From Hyphomicrobiales bacterium (GTDB lineage: Bacteria; Pseudomonadota; Alphaproteobacteria; Rhizobiales; Rhizobiaceae): a stretch of DNA of 64,000 nucleotides. Position 1 is the first letter of the stretch, and each line of letters begins with the position of its first letter. Where the stretch lies: positions 344,436 through 408,435 of the forward strand of contig UEGQ01000008.1 in the NCBI GenBank assembly GCA_900466005.1. The letters are read 5' to 3'. Both the position numbers and the translations under genes were made by a program. Below, piece after piece: positions 50,770 to 59,051 of the stretch. Under the pieces are notes generated by a model that was given only the letters and a program-made list of their open reading frames with translations, had not been told where the DNA came from and did no database searches.

Positions 50770-51005
50770 CGATTCGCTTCCCCTGCCTTGCCCCCGCTCG
50801 CGCGCACGGCACCACCGCCCCGCCCCTTTCCAGGGGTGCGACAGGTCCTGCGACAACGGAGCCGTGAAAAACCGCGAAACTCTAATCGTTTTAAAGAAAT
50901 TCAATCGTTTAGAGCGCCGGAGCGGCGTATTTACAAAGTTTTTACGGTGTGAAAAGTGGAGCCCGTCCTATGTCGGACGCGCCCGCTCATTGAGGAGAGA
51001 TCCGG

Positions 51006-51140
51006 ATGCAAGTGAAGCCCACTCAGCCCCAGACCCCTGCCCAGATTCAGGCCCAGTCGATCCCGGCCCATGTTCTCGAACGCATGGAAAACGAATGGCG
51101 CCAGATGCGCCAGGGCGCCGGCCAGCCGTCCACCAAGTAA
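51006..51140 (+). CDS. Small hypothetical protein (44 aa), antisense within the GTA cluster
   Basis: 44 residues: MQVKPTQPQTPAQIQAQSIP and onward, ending GAGQPSTK, with an excellent RBS (GAGGAGA, 7 bases before ATG). Gln/Pro-rich start, then a basic helix (LERMENEWRQMRQ). It is the only plus-strand ORF in this part and ends 13 bases from the terminase stop. The 135 bases upstream are AT-rich and carry two copies of AATCGTTT, so a promoter is plausible. Function unknown. Confidence 0.55.
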   Translation: MQVKPTQPQTPAQIQAQSIPAHVLERMENEWRQMRQGAGQPSTK

Positions 51141-51152
51141 CAAGCAAGTAAT

Positions 51153-52610
51153 CTAGATGCCCCGGACGCGCGGTTCGCCCGCGCGTTCCAGCAAGAGCGC
51201 CGTCAGCGCCCAGACCAGCGCGTCCAGCCGGTCGGGCGAGCGGCCTGAGGAAAGCCCGTCGGGGCCGAAATCGCACATCTGGTCTTCGAGTGCGGCAAAG
51301 CGGCCGGCATGCACCACCCGGCCCTGCTCGTAGAGGGCCGCCACCGGCTCGGCCCTCAGATATTTCCCGCGCGTCGCCCGCACCAGCGTCAGCGGCAGGC
51401 CGGCATCGATGCTGCGCAGCACCGCCGCCACCATCTCGCCGCCCTGGTTCGCCTCCGCCACCACCCGGTCCGCCTCGAAGCGCCGGTAGGCGCGCACCAC
51501 CGCCTGCGCCCATTGCGCCGGGCTCGCCGCCTCCACCGAACAATCGGCGAGCACCGCGGCCCGGCCGTTCTCCTCGAGCCCGGCCACCACGATACCGCAG
51601 CAGCTCTCGCGCCCGGTGCCCGACGGCGGATCGACCGCCACGACGATGCGCCTCAGCGGCCCCGTCAGCTTCACCGTCAGCGCCTCGATCCGCTCGCGCT
51701 TCCACAGCGCGTCCTCGCGGTCCTCGATCAGCTCGCCGTCGAGTTCCTGCCGGCCGAGCCGCGTGCCGCCGTAGCGCTCCTGAAGTGCGGCGATGAAGCC
51801 GGGCGCGAGGTTCTTCGCATTGTCGGCCGTCGAAAGCCGGCTCACCCGCGTTCCCTTGCCGGCGATCAGCCGTTTCAGGAGCGGCAGCGGCCGCGGCGTC
51901 GTGGTCACCAGTTCCCGCGGCGCGGTGCCGAGCCGCAGCGCAAATTGCAGCATGTCGTACGTCTCGTCGGGATATTTCCATTTCGCCAGCTCGTCGCACC
52001 AGGCGAAGTGAAACTGCGGCCCGCGCAGGCTCTCCGGGTCCTCGGAGGAGAAGAACTGGGCGATCGCCCCGTTCGGCCAGACGAGCCGCCGGCGCGAGAT
52101 TTCCACCTCCGGCCGCATCCGCCGGGCGATCCGCCAGATGCCGGAGGCACCGTCGACCATCACCTCGCGGGCGTCACCGAGCGTCTCGGCGACGAGCGCG
52201 ATGCGCAGATCGGAGCGCGCCCCGGCGGCAAGCGCCAGCGCATGCACCCATTCGGCGCCGGCGCGGGTCTTGCCCGAGCCGCGCCCGCCGATCACCAGCC
52301 AGGAGCGCCAGTCGCCTTCGGGCGGCTTCTGCTCCGGCCGGCCGGTGAATTCCCAGCTCCGGCCGATCCGTCTCAGCACCGCCGGATCGCAGGGCGCCAG
52401 CCGTGCGAGCACGGCGCCGACATCCGGATCGGCGACGGTGCTTTCCGTGGGCCGTGTTTCCACCGTCTGCGGCGTCAGGCTTGCGGCGATGTTGCCGGCG
52501 AGACTCCCCGCCGAGGCGACACTCCGCGCCCTAAGGGCCTCGATCCTGTCGAGCCCCTTGCGGTTCTCTTCGAGCGCCTGCGCCACGCCGCCCCTGCCCT
52601 TTCTCACCAC
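51153..52610 (-). CDS. GTA gp2, terminase large subunit
   Basis: 485 residues with a GTG start taken at 52610 (AGG about 6 bases upstream); GTG 52634 is an alternative. The ATPase has Walker A VIGGRGSGKTRAGAEW and Walker B FHFAWCDELAKW, followed by TTTPRPLPLLKRL. The C-terminal RNase H-like nuclease has VAVDPPSG, ANQGGEMV and SPDRLDALVWAL. It translocates and cuts DNA during headful packaging. The start lies next to the gp1 stop (52618). Confidence 0.94.
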   Translation of the reverse strand: MVRKGRGGVAQALEENRKGLDRIEALRARSVASAGSLAGNIAASLTPQTVETRPTESTVADPDVGAVLARLAPCDPAVLRRIGRSWEFTGRPEQKPPEGDWRSWLVIGGRGSGKTRAGAEWVHALALAAGARSDLRIALVAETLGDAREVMVDGASGIWRIARRMRPEVEISRRRLVWPNGAIAQFFSSEDPESLRGPQFHFAWCDELAKWKYPDETYDMLQFALRLGTAPRELVTTTPRPLPLLKRLIAGKGTRVSRLSTADNAKNLAPGFIAALQERYGGTRLGRQELDGELIEDREDALWKRERIEALTVKLTGPLRRIVVAVDPPSGTGRESCCGIVVAGLEENGRAAVLADCSVEAASPAQWAQAVVRAYRRFEADRVVAEANQGGEMVAAVLRSIDAGLPLTLVRATRGKYLRAEPVAALYEQGRVVHAGRFAALEDQMCDFGPDGLSSGRSPDRLDALVWALTALLLERAGEPRVRGI

Positions 52611-52617
52611 GCGCCTG

Positions 52618-53214
52618 TCATCCGCTTTCTGCACCCGGCGCGCTTTCCGGTTCGCCGGGATCGCCGGGGCTGTCTCCAGCCGTGGCGGGAGCGCCGTCGC
52701 GGGCCGCGGTCCAGCTTTGCAGCAGCCGTCTTGCGCGGGCATCGGCCTGTGCGTCGATAATCGCCCGAAGTTCCGCCCGGATAGCCGCATCGCCGCCCTC
52801 TTCCTCGGCCAGGAGTTCCGCGGCCTCGCGGTCGCGCACGATCTGCCGCTGCAGGCCGTCGATCTTTTCGAGCGTCCGGACGAGAAGCGCCATGGCATCG
52901 GTCGCCGCCTTTGCATCAGCCCGCGCGGCCTTCGCCGCCGCCTCGTCCTCGCCGGAAATCAGCGCCTCGGCCGCGGCCCGCAACCGCCGGAAAAGCTCGA
53001 ACTGGTCGCGCATCTCCGCCGTCAGGTCATTGAGGAGCATCTGGAATTCGTCGACGGGCGACGGTCGGTCGGCGGACTTCAGCTCGAGAAAGAGCCGCCC
53101 GACCGCGCGGCGCACCCGCGGCGCCTCCCTCTCCGCGACCTCCGCCGCAGGCTCCGCCCCGCCCGGCGGCCAGGGGCCGAAGACCGAGATGTCGAATTCG
53201 TCTGCCTCGTCCAT
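52618..53214 (-). CDS. GTA gp1, probable terminase small subunit
   Basis: 198 residues. A short disordered start (MDEADEFDISVFGPWPPGG) is followed by a long helical, charged region (about 60-165) and an acidic Pro-rich tail. It sits directly before the large terminase gene, as orfg1 does in RcGTA, where the product has been identified as the small terminase. Sequence similarity is low within this group, so the call rests on position, length and helical content. Confidence 0.72.
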   Translation of the reverse strand: MDEADEFDISVFGPWPPGGAEPAAEVAEREAPRVRRAVGRLFLELKSADRPSPVDEFQMLLNDLTAEMRDQFELFRRLRAAAEALISGEDEAAAKAARADAKAATDAMALLVRTLEKIDGLQRQIVRDREAAELLAEEEGGDAAIRAELRAIIDAQADARARRLLQSWTAARDGAPATAGDSPGDPGEPESAPGAESG

Positions 53215-53245
53215 CGCCTGATCTCCCTGCCGGCCCGCGCCGACG

Positions 53246-53273
53246 AAAAAGGCCCGGGGCGAACCCCGAGCCT
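53246..53273 (-). terminator. Intrinsic terminator just upstream of gp1
   Basis: Read on the minus strand, GGCTCGGGG (53272-53264) pairs with CCCCGGGCC (53259-53251), with one G-U pair, around a 4-base loop, and is followed at once by TTTTT (53250-53246). This is a textbook intrinsic terminator about 32 bases before the gp1 start. No minus-strand gene lies upstream to be terminated, so it would act on a GTA leader transcript or shield the cluster. Confidence 0.7.
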
Positions 53274-53313
53274 CGAATGATTGACAATGCCTTGCGGTGG
53301 AAGCCTAACCTTT

Positions 53314-53650
53314 GCCCCTCACCCTGACCTTCCGGGGCAGAGCCGCGTGTCTCTGCCCGTCCTTCGGACGCCCGCAAGCGGGGAGAGGGATGGCCGCGGC
53401 GGTGCCACTTGTCTCCTTCTCCCCGTCCTGCGGGGAGAAGGTCCCGGCAGGGGGATGAGGGGCAACAAGAACCACGTCGGCAGGCGATTGAAGCGCCACT
53501 GGTGTGCGATCCATCGCCTCCGTCATGCCGGGCCTGACCCGGCATCCAGCCACGGCGCGTCCGCGCCGTGAAAGACCCTCTTGCGAGCAAGGACTTGATC
53601 GCACCGGATCCCGGATCATCCTCGGGTTCAACCCGAGGATGGGATGACGG
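53314..53650. repeat. Palindromic repeats (types B and E) upstream of the GTA cluster
   Basis: Type B units at about 53314-53465 (CTTCTCCCCGTCCTGCGGGGAGAAGG is within 53415-53440) are followed by a type E unit at 53522-53650. The latter contains the palindrome ATGCCGGGCCTGACCCGGCAT and a second hairpin CATCCTCGGGTTCAACCCGAGGATG in pieces. They fill the gap between gp1 and the YjbR gene. Confidence 0.72.
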
Positions 53651-53812
53651 CGACTAGCGCGCCAAGAGCACCACCGGGCCACCCCGGCCGCACTTCTTTG
53701 ACCATGACAAAAGACTAGCAAACGACCGTCACGCCGTCAAGGATTATTTTCCTATCCATTGCCCCACCAACCGCTCTCGCCTATCCTCGCGCCGGGGGAG
53801 GAAGGAACCGTC

Positions 53813-54133
53813 ATGACCGAGGACGAGGTTGCCGCTCTTGCGCTGTCGCTGCCGGAGGCGGAGGAGAGCGCCCATTTCGGCAAGCGCGATTTTCGCTTGC
53901 GCGGCAAGGTCTTCGCCACCCTGCCGCGGCCGGGCGAGCTGGTGCTGAAGCTTACCCCCGACCGGCAGGCGCTCACGATCGCGGCAGCGCCCGACCTGCT
54001 TTCGCCGGTGCCCGGCGCCTGGGGCCTGAAGGGCTGGACGGTGCTGCGCTATGCGGGCGCGGATCCGGCGGACGTCGCAGACGTCCTCAGCAAGGCGTGG
54101 GAGACGGTCGCGCCGAAGCGCCGGCGCGGCTGA
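53813..54133 (+). CDS. MmcQ/YjbR family protein
   Basis: 106 residues from ATG 53813, with AGGAAGG upstream. The landmarks ALALSLPEAEESAHFGKRDFR, LVLKLTPDRQ and KGWTVLRYAGADPADVADVL belong to the YjbR (CyaY-like fold, MmcQ) family. DNA binding is often annotated but weakly established. It is divergent from the GTA cluster and converges on the DUF1491 gene with 23 bases between stops. Confidence 0.85.
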   Translation: MTEDEVAALALSLPEAEESAHFGKRDFRLRGKVFATLPRPGELVLKLTPDRQALTIAAAPDLLSPVPGAWGLKGWTVLRYAGADPADVADVLSKAWETVAPKRRRG

Positions 54134-54156
54134 GGTTTTTCCCGCACGGGGGCCGC

Positions 54157-54504
54157 CTATCCCTCGCCGCCGGCGATGGGCAGCACGCCGTCGAGGTCGT
54201 CGGTTTCGAGTTCCACCACCCAGTAATCCGGGTCGAAGCGGCCCTCGCGCGCAAGCAGGGCGTCGACCTCGCCCGCCTCGACGCGCGTCAGCCGCACCTC
54301 GAAGCCGCGGTCGTCGCGCCCCTCCTCGGCCATCAGGCTCTGCGGCGCCGGGCCGTAGAGCGTTTCGAGCCCGTCGCGAAAGCGCTGGCGCACGTAGATC
54401 GCCCCCGCCTCTTCCGCGCCCTTGCGGGCGACGGCGGCAAACCCGCCGGACGAAAACACGCGGCGGACGAGCGCGGAAACGAAGATGTCGGAACGAAGAC
54501 GCAT
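54157..54504 (-). CDS. DUF1491 family protein
   Basis: 115 residues from ATG 54504. The sequence MRLRSDIFVSALVRRVFSSGG, then GAIYVRQRFRDGLETLYGPA and a C-terminal DPDYWVVELE fit DUF1491, a small alphaproteobacterial family of unknown function that I recall often near GTA genes. No membrane segment or signal is seen. The ORF can be extended upstream to 54597 but the extension is not conserved-looking. Confidence 0.82.
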   Translation of the reverse strand: MRLRSDIFVSALVRRVFSSGGFAAVARKGAEEAGAIYVRQRFRDGLETLYGPAPQSLMAEEGRDDRGFEVRLTRVEAGEVDALLAREGRFDPDYWVVELETDDLDGVLPIAGGEG

Positions 54505-54593
54505 CCGCGCGTCATAGGGCAAGCGGGAGGAGAAGGGAATGGGGGAGCGAGGAAGTGGAATAAGCCGAGGCCACCGGGCAGCAGCCCCGATTA

Positions 54594-56327
54594 TCACGTG
54601 CCATCGGAGTCCTGTTGTTCCACAGCGGGTTCAACTTCTATCCCGAAGCGGCGTATCTTCCGAGCGCGCAGCGGCGATTTAGCCGCTATACGGCGCAGCG
54701 CTTCAATTGTGGCTGTCTTGATCAACTGACTACCCTCTTCACGAGTCTTACCGATCCGGAGAATTACTTCGACAGCGTCGTGTACGTCGCTTCCTCGTAG
54801 CTCCTCAAACATTTTCTCGAAGTCAGCCACCGACTGCTTCGCCATTAGGGCTACATCCGCTTCCCGCCAACGCCCCTCTCGTCCGATCCGCTGCAAGACC
54901 TCAAGTGGATTTCGGCTGTCCTGAAAATTCCGTCGCCGCTCTTCGAACGCCGCTCGGAACTCCACATCAACTGGATCGTCCTCGGAGAAGTGATGGTTCG
55001 CTATGTTGAAGAATTCGAGCTGCTCATCAGCGTGTACCGCAAACCAGTTTTGGATAACCTCGTCCGCCTGATATTCCCGTCCGCATTCACGTAGCAGGCG
55101 AATAGCACTGTTAATATTGAGTGCGCTGATGCTATCCGCTTCGTCCATAGCACCCCGATAGAGCAGGTCGAGAAACTGGTCATCTTCTACTGACAACGAT
55201 CCGTGATAAAACTCGTCCCAAGCCCGCGAAAACATCGTATCGCGAGAATGCCTCCGGTGCTGTTTCTGTACTTTTTCAGCCTTTTCGCGTATTTCATCTG
55301 CAACAAAGTATCCCGAAACTACACCGTCCATTATCAGTAAATCTAGTTCATCTGCACTTTTAAAAGGATACCTGTCAAGAATATCTAACCATTTCGACGT
55401 TTCCTCGTCCACATCTTCTTTGTCGGATCGCATAGCTCTCGCAATTTGGTTGTAAGCGCGGACGAACGCGAGCGGCGGAGCGATGCCGGGCTGATAGACA
55501 CACCAACCGGCAAGCGTCAGTGTGGATATCGCTTGATTAAGAACACTGGCGCTGAAGCCATCGAGGACTTCCGCAAGGCGTCCGCTAAGCACCTCAAGTT
55601 TCTTGATTACTCGAATATTCGTGATACCTAGTTCAATAATGCCCGTTTGAAGGAGAGATGTGGTCTGGTTGTCATCGCGCAACGCGATCTTCGCGGCTTC
55701 CTCGGCGGTAGGAGTGAAGGTTAGTGTAACATCAGCAACCTTTTCGAGCTGCTTATTGAACTCTTTCCTTTCTTCATGTTCCTCATCATTGAGGAGCAAC
55801 ACCACCTTGCAGTGGCGTTCCTCCTTCAAGAAAGACGTTAAGCCAAGTACATCGCGTATCTTAAGTGCGCTACCTGAACGCTCTAAATCATCCAGGCAAA
55901 TCAATTGGTTTTGAACGGAGAGAAACGCAGACTTGGCCAAGACATCAACGAGGCCCTTACGGTTCACGACCGTAGCAAGAGCCTCTGCGAGCGGGCGTAG
56001 CCGCCGCCCAAAGTCGCTGCCTTTGGAGAGGAACTTCTGAAATGTCGCAGAATCTGCATTCTTGCCGATATCTGCGTCAGACGTTGTTCGCTCGAATATC
56101 GCAAACCGCAGGTCGTCAAGCGAGTTCAGACCGAACAGCGACACGTATGAGTATTGGCTAAACGCCAGCGTCTTGGTGGCCTTGGCATCATTCAGGAATT
56201 TCTTCCATCCATACGTCTTTCCGACACCCCATTTGCCCTTGATGCATAGGACTTCGGGAGTATCGGTAGAGAGAAAGCGATGAACTTCCGTTTCAATGGT
56301 CGCTAATGACAACCGATCCTCCATCAC
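54594..56327 (-). CDS. KAP-like P-loop NTPase, low-GC accessory gene
   Basis: 577 residues. Walker A GKWGVGKT is at 31-38, the segment SYVSLFGLNSLDDLRF follows, and Walker B LICLDDLER is at about 142-150. This is the pattern of KAP-type P-loop NTPases found in mobile and defence-linked loci. The C-terminal 300 residues are helical without recognisable catalytic motifs, and no transmembrane helix is obvious, unlike classical KAP proteins. Base composition is clearly more AT-rich than the flanks. It stands alone between DUF1491 and a chemoreceptor gene; its stop abuts the DUF1491 ORF region. Function unknown; a defence role is inference. Confidence 0.7.
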   Translation of the reverse strand: MMEDRLSLATIETEVHRFLSTDTPEVLCIKGKWGVGKTYGWKKFLNDAKATKTLAFSQYSYVSLFGLNSLDDLRFAIFERTTSDADIGKNADSATFQKFLSKGSDFGRRLRPLAEALATVVNRKGLVDVLAKSAFLSVQNQLICLDDLERSGSALKIRDVLGLTSFLKEERHCKVVLLLNDEEHEERKEFNKQLEKVADVTLTFTPTAEEAAKIALRDDNQTTSLLQTGIIELGITNIRVIKKLEVLSGRLAEVLDGFSASVLNQAISTLTLAGWCVYQPGIAPPLAFVRAYNQIARAMRSDKEDVDEETSKWLDILDRYPFKSADELDLLIMDGVVSGYFVADEIREKAEKVQKQHRRHSRDTMFSRAWDEFYHGSLSVEDDQFLDLLYRGAMDEADSISALNINSAIRLLRECGREYQADEVIQNWFAVHADEQLEFFNIANHHFSEDDPVDVEFRAAFEERRRNFQDSRNPLEVLQRIGREGRWREADVALMAKQSVADFEKMFEELRGSDVHDAVEVILRIGKTREEGSQLIKTATIEALRRIAAKSPLRARKIRRFGIEVEPAVEQQDSDGT

Positions 56328-56505
56328 GTAACTGTGCCGGCCTCGCTAGGCTGGCATTTAACGATATGTAAGGTGGGGATTGACGCAACTACTGGCCAAC
56401 CGCTTCGTCACTGTTGTCCAGTTTTCGTCAGGTTCAGCGGGCTCGCCACGCAAAGCCTACGAGCGCGATAGGACGGACGCGCCCTTTCCGTGGCGGCCTG
56501 ACCCC

Positions 56506-57954
56506 TCACACCCTCACCGCCAGCCTCAGCCCGCCCCAGTGGCGGCCGGAGACCATGATCGGGGCGGAGATGTCCTTCATCACGACGAAATTGCCGCCGC
56601 CCATGTCGCGGCGGTAGGTCTGGACGAGGAAGGGCGCGGTCGAGCGGCCGGCGGCAAGGCCGACGCGGTCGGCGAAGATGCGGCGGTTGCGGCAGTTGGC
56701 GGTGTTCCACACCGCATCGCCCGGCCGCTGCGGCTCGGAGAACTTGCGGTTGTGGGTCGGCAGGTAGCCGTTGACGTCGACGGCGGCGCAGAAGCCGACG
56801 CGGTCGCTCAAAGACAGCACCGGTTCGAGGATCGGCGGCAGCACCCTGTCGGTGAATTCGGTGAAGCGGGCCATCATCTGCACCGGGTCGGTGCCGGGGA
56901 TCGGCCGGTACTGGCGGTCGAAGAGCGCGTCCATGGCGATGCGGCCGGCGCGCACGCCCTCCTCGAAGACCGCCGAGATGTTCTCGGCCACGTCGCGGGC
57001 GGTGCGGATCCAGGGGCTGTCGACGGTCTCGATGCCGGCGCTCGCGGTCAGCTGGATCAGCGTCTCGGAGAGGTTCACCACCTTGTCGACGCGGGCGGCG
57101 GCGTTCTGCAGCGCGCCGTCGGAGCTTCGCACCTCGCCCGCCATCTCGCCGAGCGTGACGACGAAGGCGGAGCACTGGCCGTTCACCGTCTCGGTGGTCT
57201 TCGCCATCACCGACGCGCTGTCGAGGATGCGGGTGATCACCCCTTCCATGGTGCCGAAGGACTGGTTCATCGCCTGCGAGGTTTCGCGCACGTCGAGCGC
57301 GCTCTCGCTTGCGCCCTTGCCGGCGGTGGCGAGCTTCTCGATCTTGCTGCGGATGTCGTCGAGGATCGCCTGGATCGAGGCCGTCGCCTGCGAGGTTTGC
57401 AGCGCCAGCGCCCGGATTTCCGAGGCGACGACGGCAAAGCCCTTGCCGGCCTCGCCGGCTCGCGCCGCCTCGATCGCGGCGTTGAGCGCTAGGAGGTTGG
57501 TCTGGCGGGCGATGGTGCCGATCTCGGTCGCCACCTTGTCGACATCGGAGAGCGAGCGCGAAAAGGTGCCGATCTCGGTGCTGATCTCCATCGAGGCATT
57601 GACCATCTGGTCGATCTTGCCGACCGCCCCGGTCATGCGGCTTGCCGAGTCCGACAACATGCGGCGCGCCTCGCCGGCGGTGGCGTCGGTCTCGCCGAGC
57701 GCGGAGGCCACCGCATTGTTGGTTTCGGCGATCGAAAGGGCGGTTCGGGTGATGTCGTCGAAGGTCACGGCATGGCGCTTCGACATCGCCGCGACGTCGG
57801 TGATCGCGCCGGCGATATCGACGAGGTCGATGCCGAGTTCGGAGGCCTCGCGGGCCATTTCGGAGACGATCCGTTTCAGGAGAGCGGCATCCGCCGCAGC
57901 CTCGTCGGGCACGTCATGCTCTTCACTTACAGCGAGCGCAGTCGACACGGTCAT
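56506..57954 (-). CDS. Soluble methyl-accepting chemotaxis protein
   Basis: 482 residues. There is no transmembrane segment. The receptor signalling tip [39 protein letters not shown] is near 143-180 (motif pieces [12 protein letters not shown] and [10 protein letters not shown]). The helical signalling region is at the N-terminus, and a C-terminal about 180-residue sensor-like domain follows, with ends such as [17 protein letters not shown] and [18 protein letters not shown]. It should bind CheA/CheW and respond to an intracellular or redox-type signal. The start is preceded by GAGGGG-like purines. The C-terminal domain resembles those placed after MCP domains in other rhizobial cytosolic receptors. 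Confidence 0.87.
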   Translation of the reverse strand: MTVSTALAVSEEHDVPDEAAADAALLKRIVSEMAREASELGIDLVDIAGAITDVAAMSKRHAVTFDDITRTALSIAETNNAVASALGETDATAGEARRMLSDSASRMTGAVGKIDQMVNASMEISTEIGTFSRSLSDVDKVATEIGTIARQTNLLALNAAIEAARAGEAGKGFAVVASEIRALALQTSQATASIQAILDDIRSKIEKLATAGKGASESALDVRETSQAMNQSFGTMEGVITRILDSASVMAKTTETVNGQCSAFVVTLGEMAGEVRSSDGALQNAAARVDKVVNLSETLIQLTASAGIETVDSPWIRTARDVAENISAVFEEGVRAGRIAMDALFDRQYRPIPGTDPVQMMARFTEFTDRVLPPILEPVLSLSDRVGFCAAVDVNGYLPTHNRKFSEPQRPGDAVWNTANCRNRRIFADRVGLAAGRSTAPFLVQTYRRDMGGGNFVVMKDISAPIMVSGRHWGGLRLAVRV

Positions 57955-58052
57955 TGCAAACCCCTCCCAAGATTCGGAGGATCATCGCCGATCGCGGTTA
58001 AGGCTTTGCAAATGTTCAAATATAGACGAAAGTCTAATATTTCCGGGCGGGA

Positions 58053-59051
58053 TCAGAGCGCGCCGATGTCCTTGAGCTTCTTCAGCACGGCCGGGTTCGG
58101 CTCGCCGGTCTCCGGCAGGCGGTAGTGGCGCTCGAAATGGCGGATCGCCGAGCGCGTCTCTTCGCCTGCCACGCCGTCGACCTTCACCTCGCTGTAGGCG
58201 ATATTGCTCAGCCCCTGCTGGATCGCCATCACAAGGTTCGGGTCCGCGCCGCCGGCGACGGCCTGCGGGATGTCCTTTGCCGGACGCAACGCCACCTCGA
58301 CGGCGCGCTCTTCCGTCTGCGCCTTGCGCCGCTTGTCCGAAATGGTGGCAATCGTCCGGTCGGCGTTGCGGATCGCCGCGGCCACGGGGTCCTCGCCGGC
58401 GGCGGGCGAAATGTCGCCGGCCGGGCGCGGCACCGGACGAACCGCGACGGCGCCGCTTTCGACGGCGAGTGCGGCAAGCAGTTCCGGGCTCGGCCGGCCG
58501 TCGGCCGGCATGGCGACAGATTTCTGGAAGGCGGTGATCGCCGCTTCGGTGCGCGGGCCGGTCACGCCGTCGACGGTGCCGTCATAGAAGCCGCGGCGGG
58601 CGAGCTGCTGCTGCACGGAACGCACGAGCTCCGCATCGGCGCCGGCGGCCAGCAGCGCCGCGGTCGTCTCGTTTGCGGCAACCGTTCGGTCCGGCGTCGC
58701 GGCATTCACAGTCTCGGCGGCATCGCCTTCCGGAGGTTCCTCCACCCGCTCGATGCGGAAGGTCGTGACCCTGGACGGGTCTTCCATCAGCGGATTGCGG
58801 GCAAGTCCGGCAAGCGCGTTGAAATCGCTGCGGTCGCGGGTGCGCCAGAAGGGAGAGGGGTGCACGCCCGGCTGATACCAGAGCGCATTGGCGGCAATCA
58901 TGCCGAACACGACGCAAAAGGCCGCCGCCCCGCCGACGCCGACGGGATGGCGGGCCGCGAAACCGGCGAGCGCACCGGCAGCCCGCGAGGCGAGGCCCGG
59001 CGCGCGGCGCGCGGGCTTCCTCTCAGGCGATTTTCGCTTTCGCTTCGTCAT
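58053..59051 (-). CDS. Membrane-anchored peptidoglycan-binding domain protein
   Basis: 332 residues. A basic N-terminus (MTKRKRKSPERKPARRAP) precedes one TM (about 37-58, VGVGGAAAFCVVFGMIAANALW), so the rest is periplasmic. Two peptidoglycan-binding type-1 units lie at about 160-215 (QQLARRGFYDGTVDGVTG) and 275-330 (SNIAYSEVKVDGVAGEE). It likely anchors to the cell wall. The start overlaps the 3' end of the kinase gene upstream by 29 bases, so both are translated from one message. Confidence 0.88.
   Translation of the reverse strand: MTKRKRKSPERKPARRAPGLASRAAGALAGFAARHPVGVGGAAAFCVVFGMIAANALWYQPGVHPSPFWRTRDRSDFNALAGLARNPLMEDPSRVTTFRIERVEEPPEGDAAETVNAATPDRTVAANETTAALLAAGADAELVRSVQQQLARRGFYDGTVDGVTGPRTEAAITAFQKSVAMPADGRPSPELLAALAVESGAVAVRPVPRPAGDISPAAGEDPVAAAIRNADRTIATISDKRRKAQTEERAVEVALRPAKDIPQAVAGGADPNLVMAIQQGLSNIAYSEVKVDGVAGEETRSAIRHFERHYRLPETGEPNPAVLKKLKDIGAL

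Noticed and set aside
33347..53214. A complete temperate prophage
   Set aside because: No integrase, replication, repressor or attachment sites are visible, and gene order and families match a gene transfer agent rather than a replicating phage.
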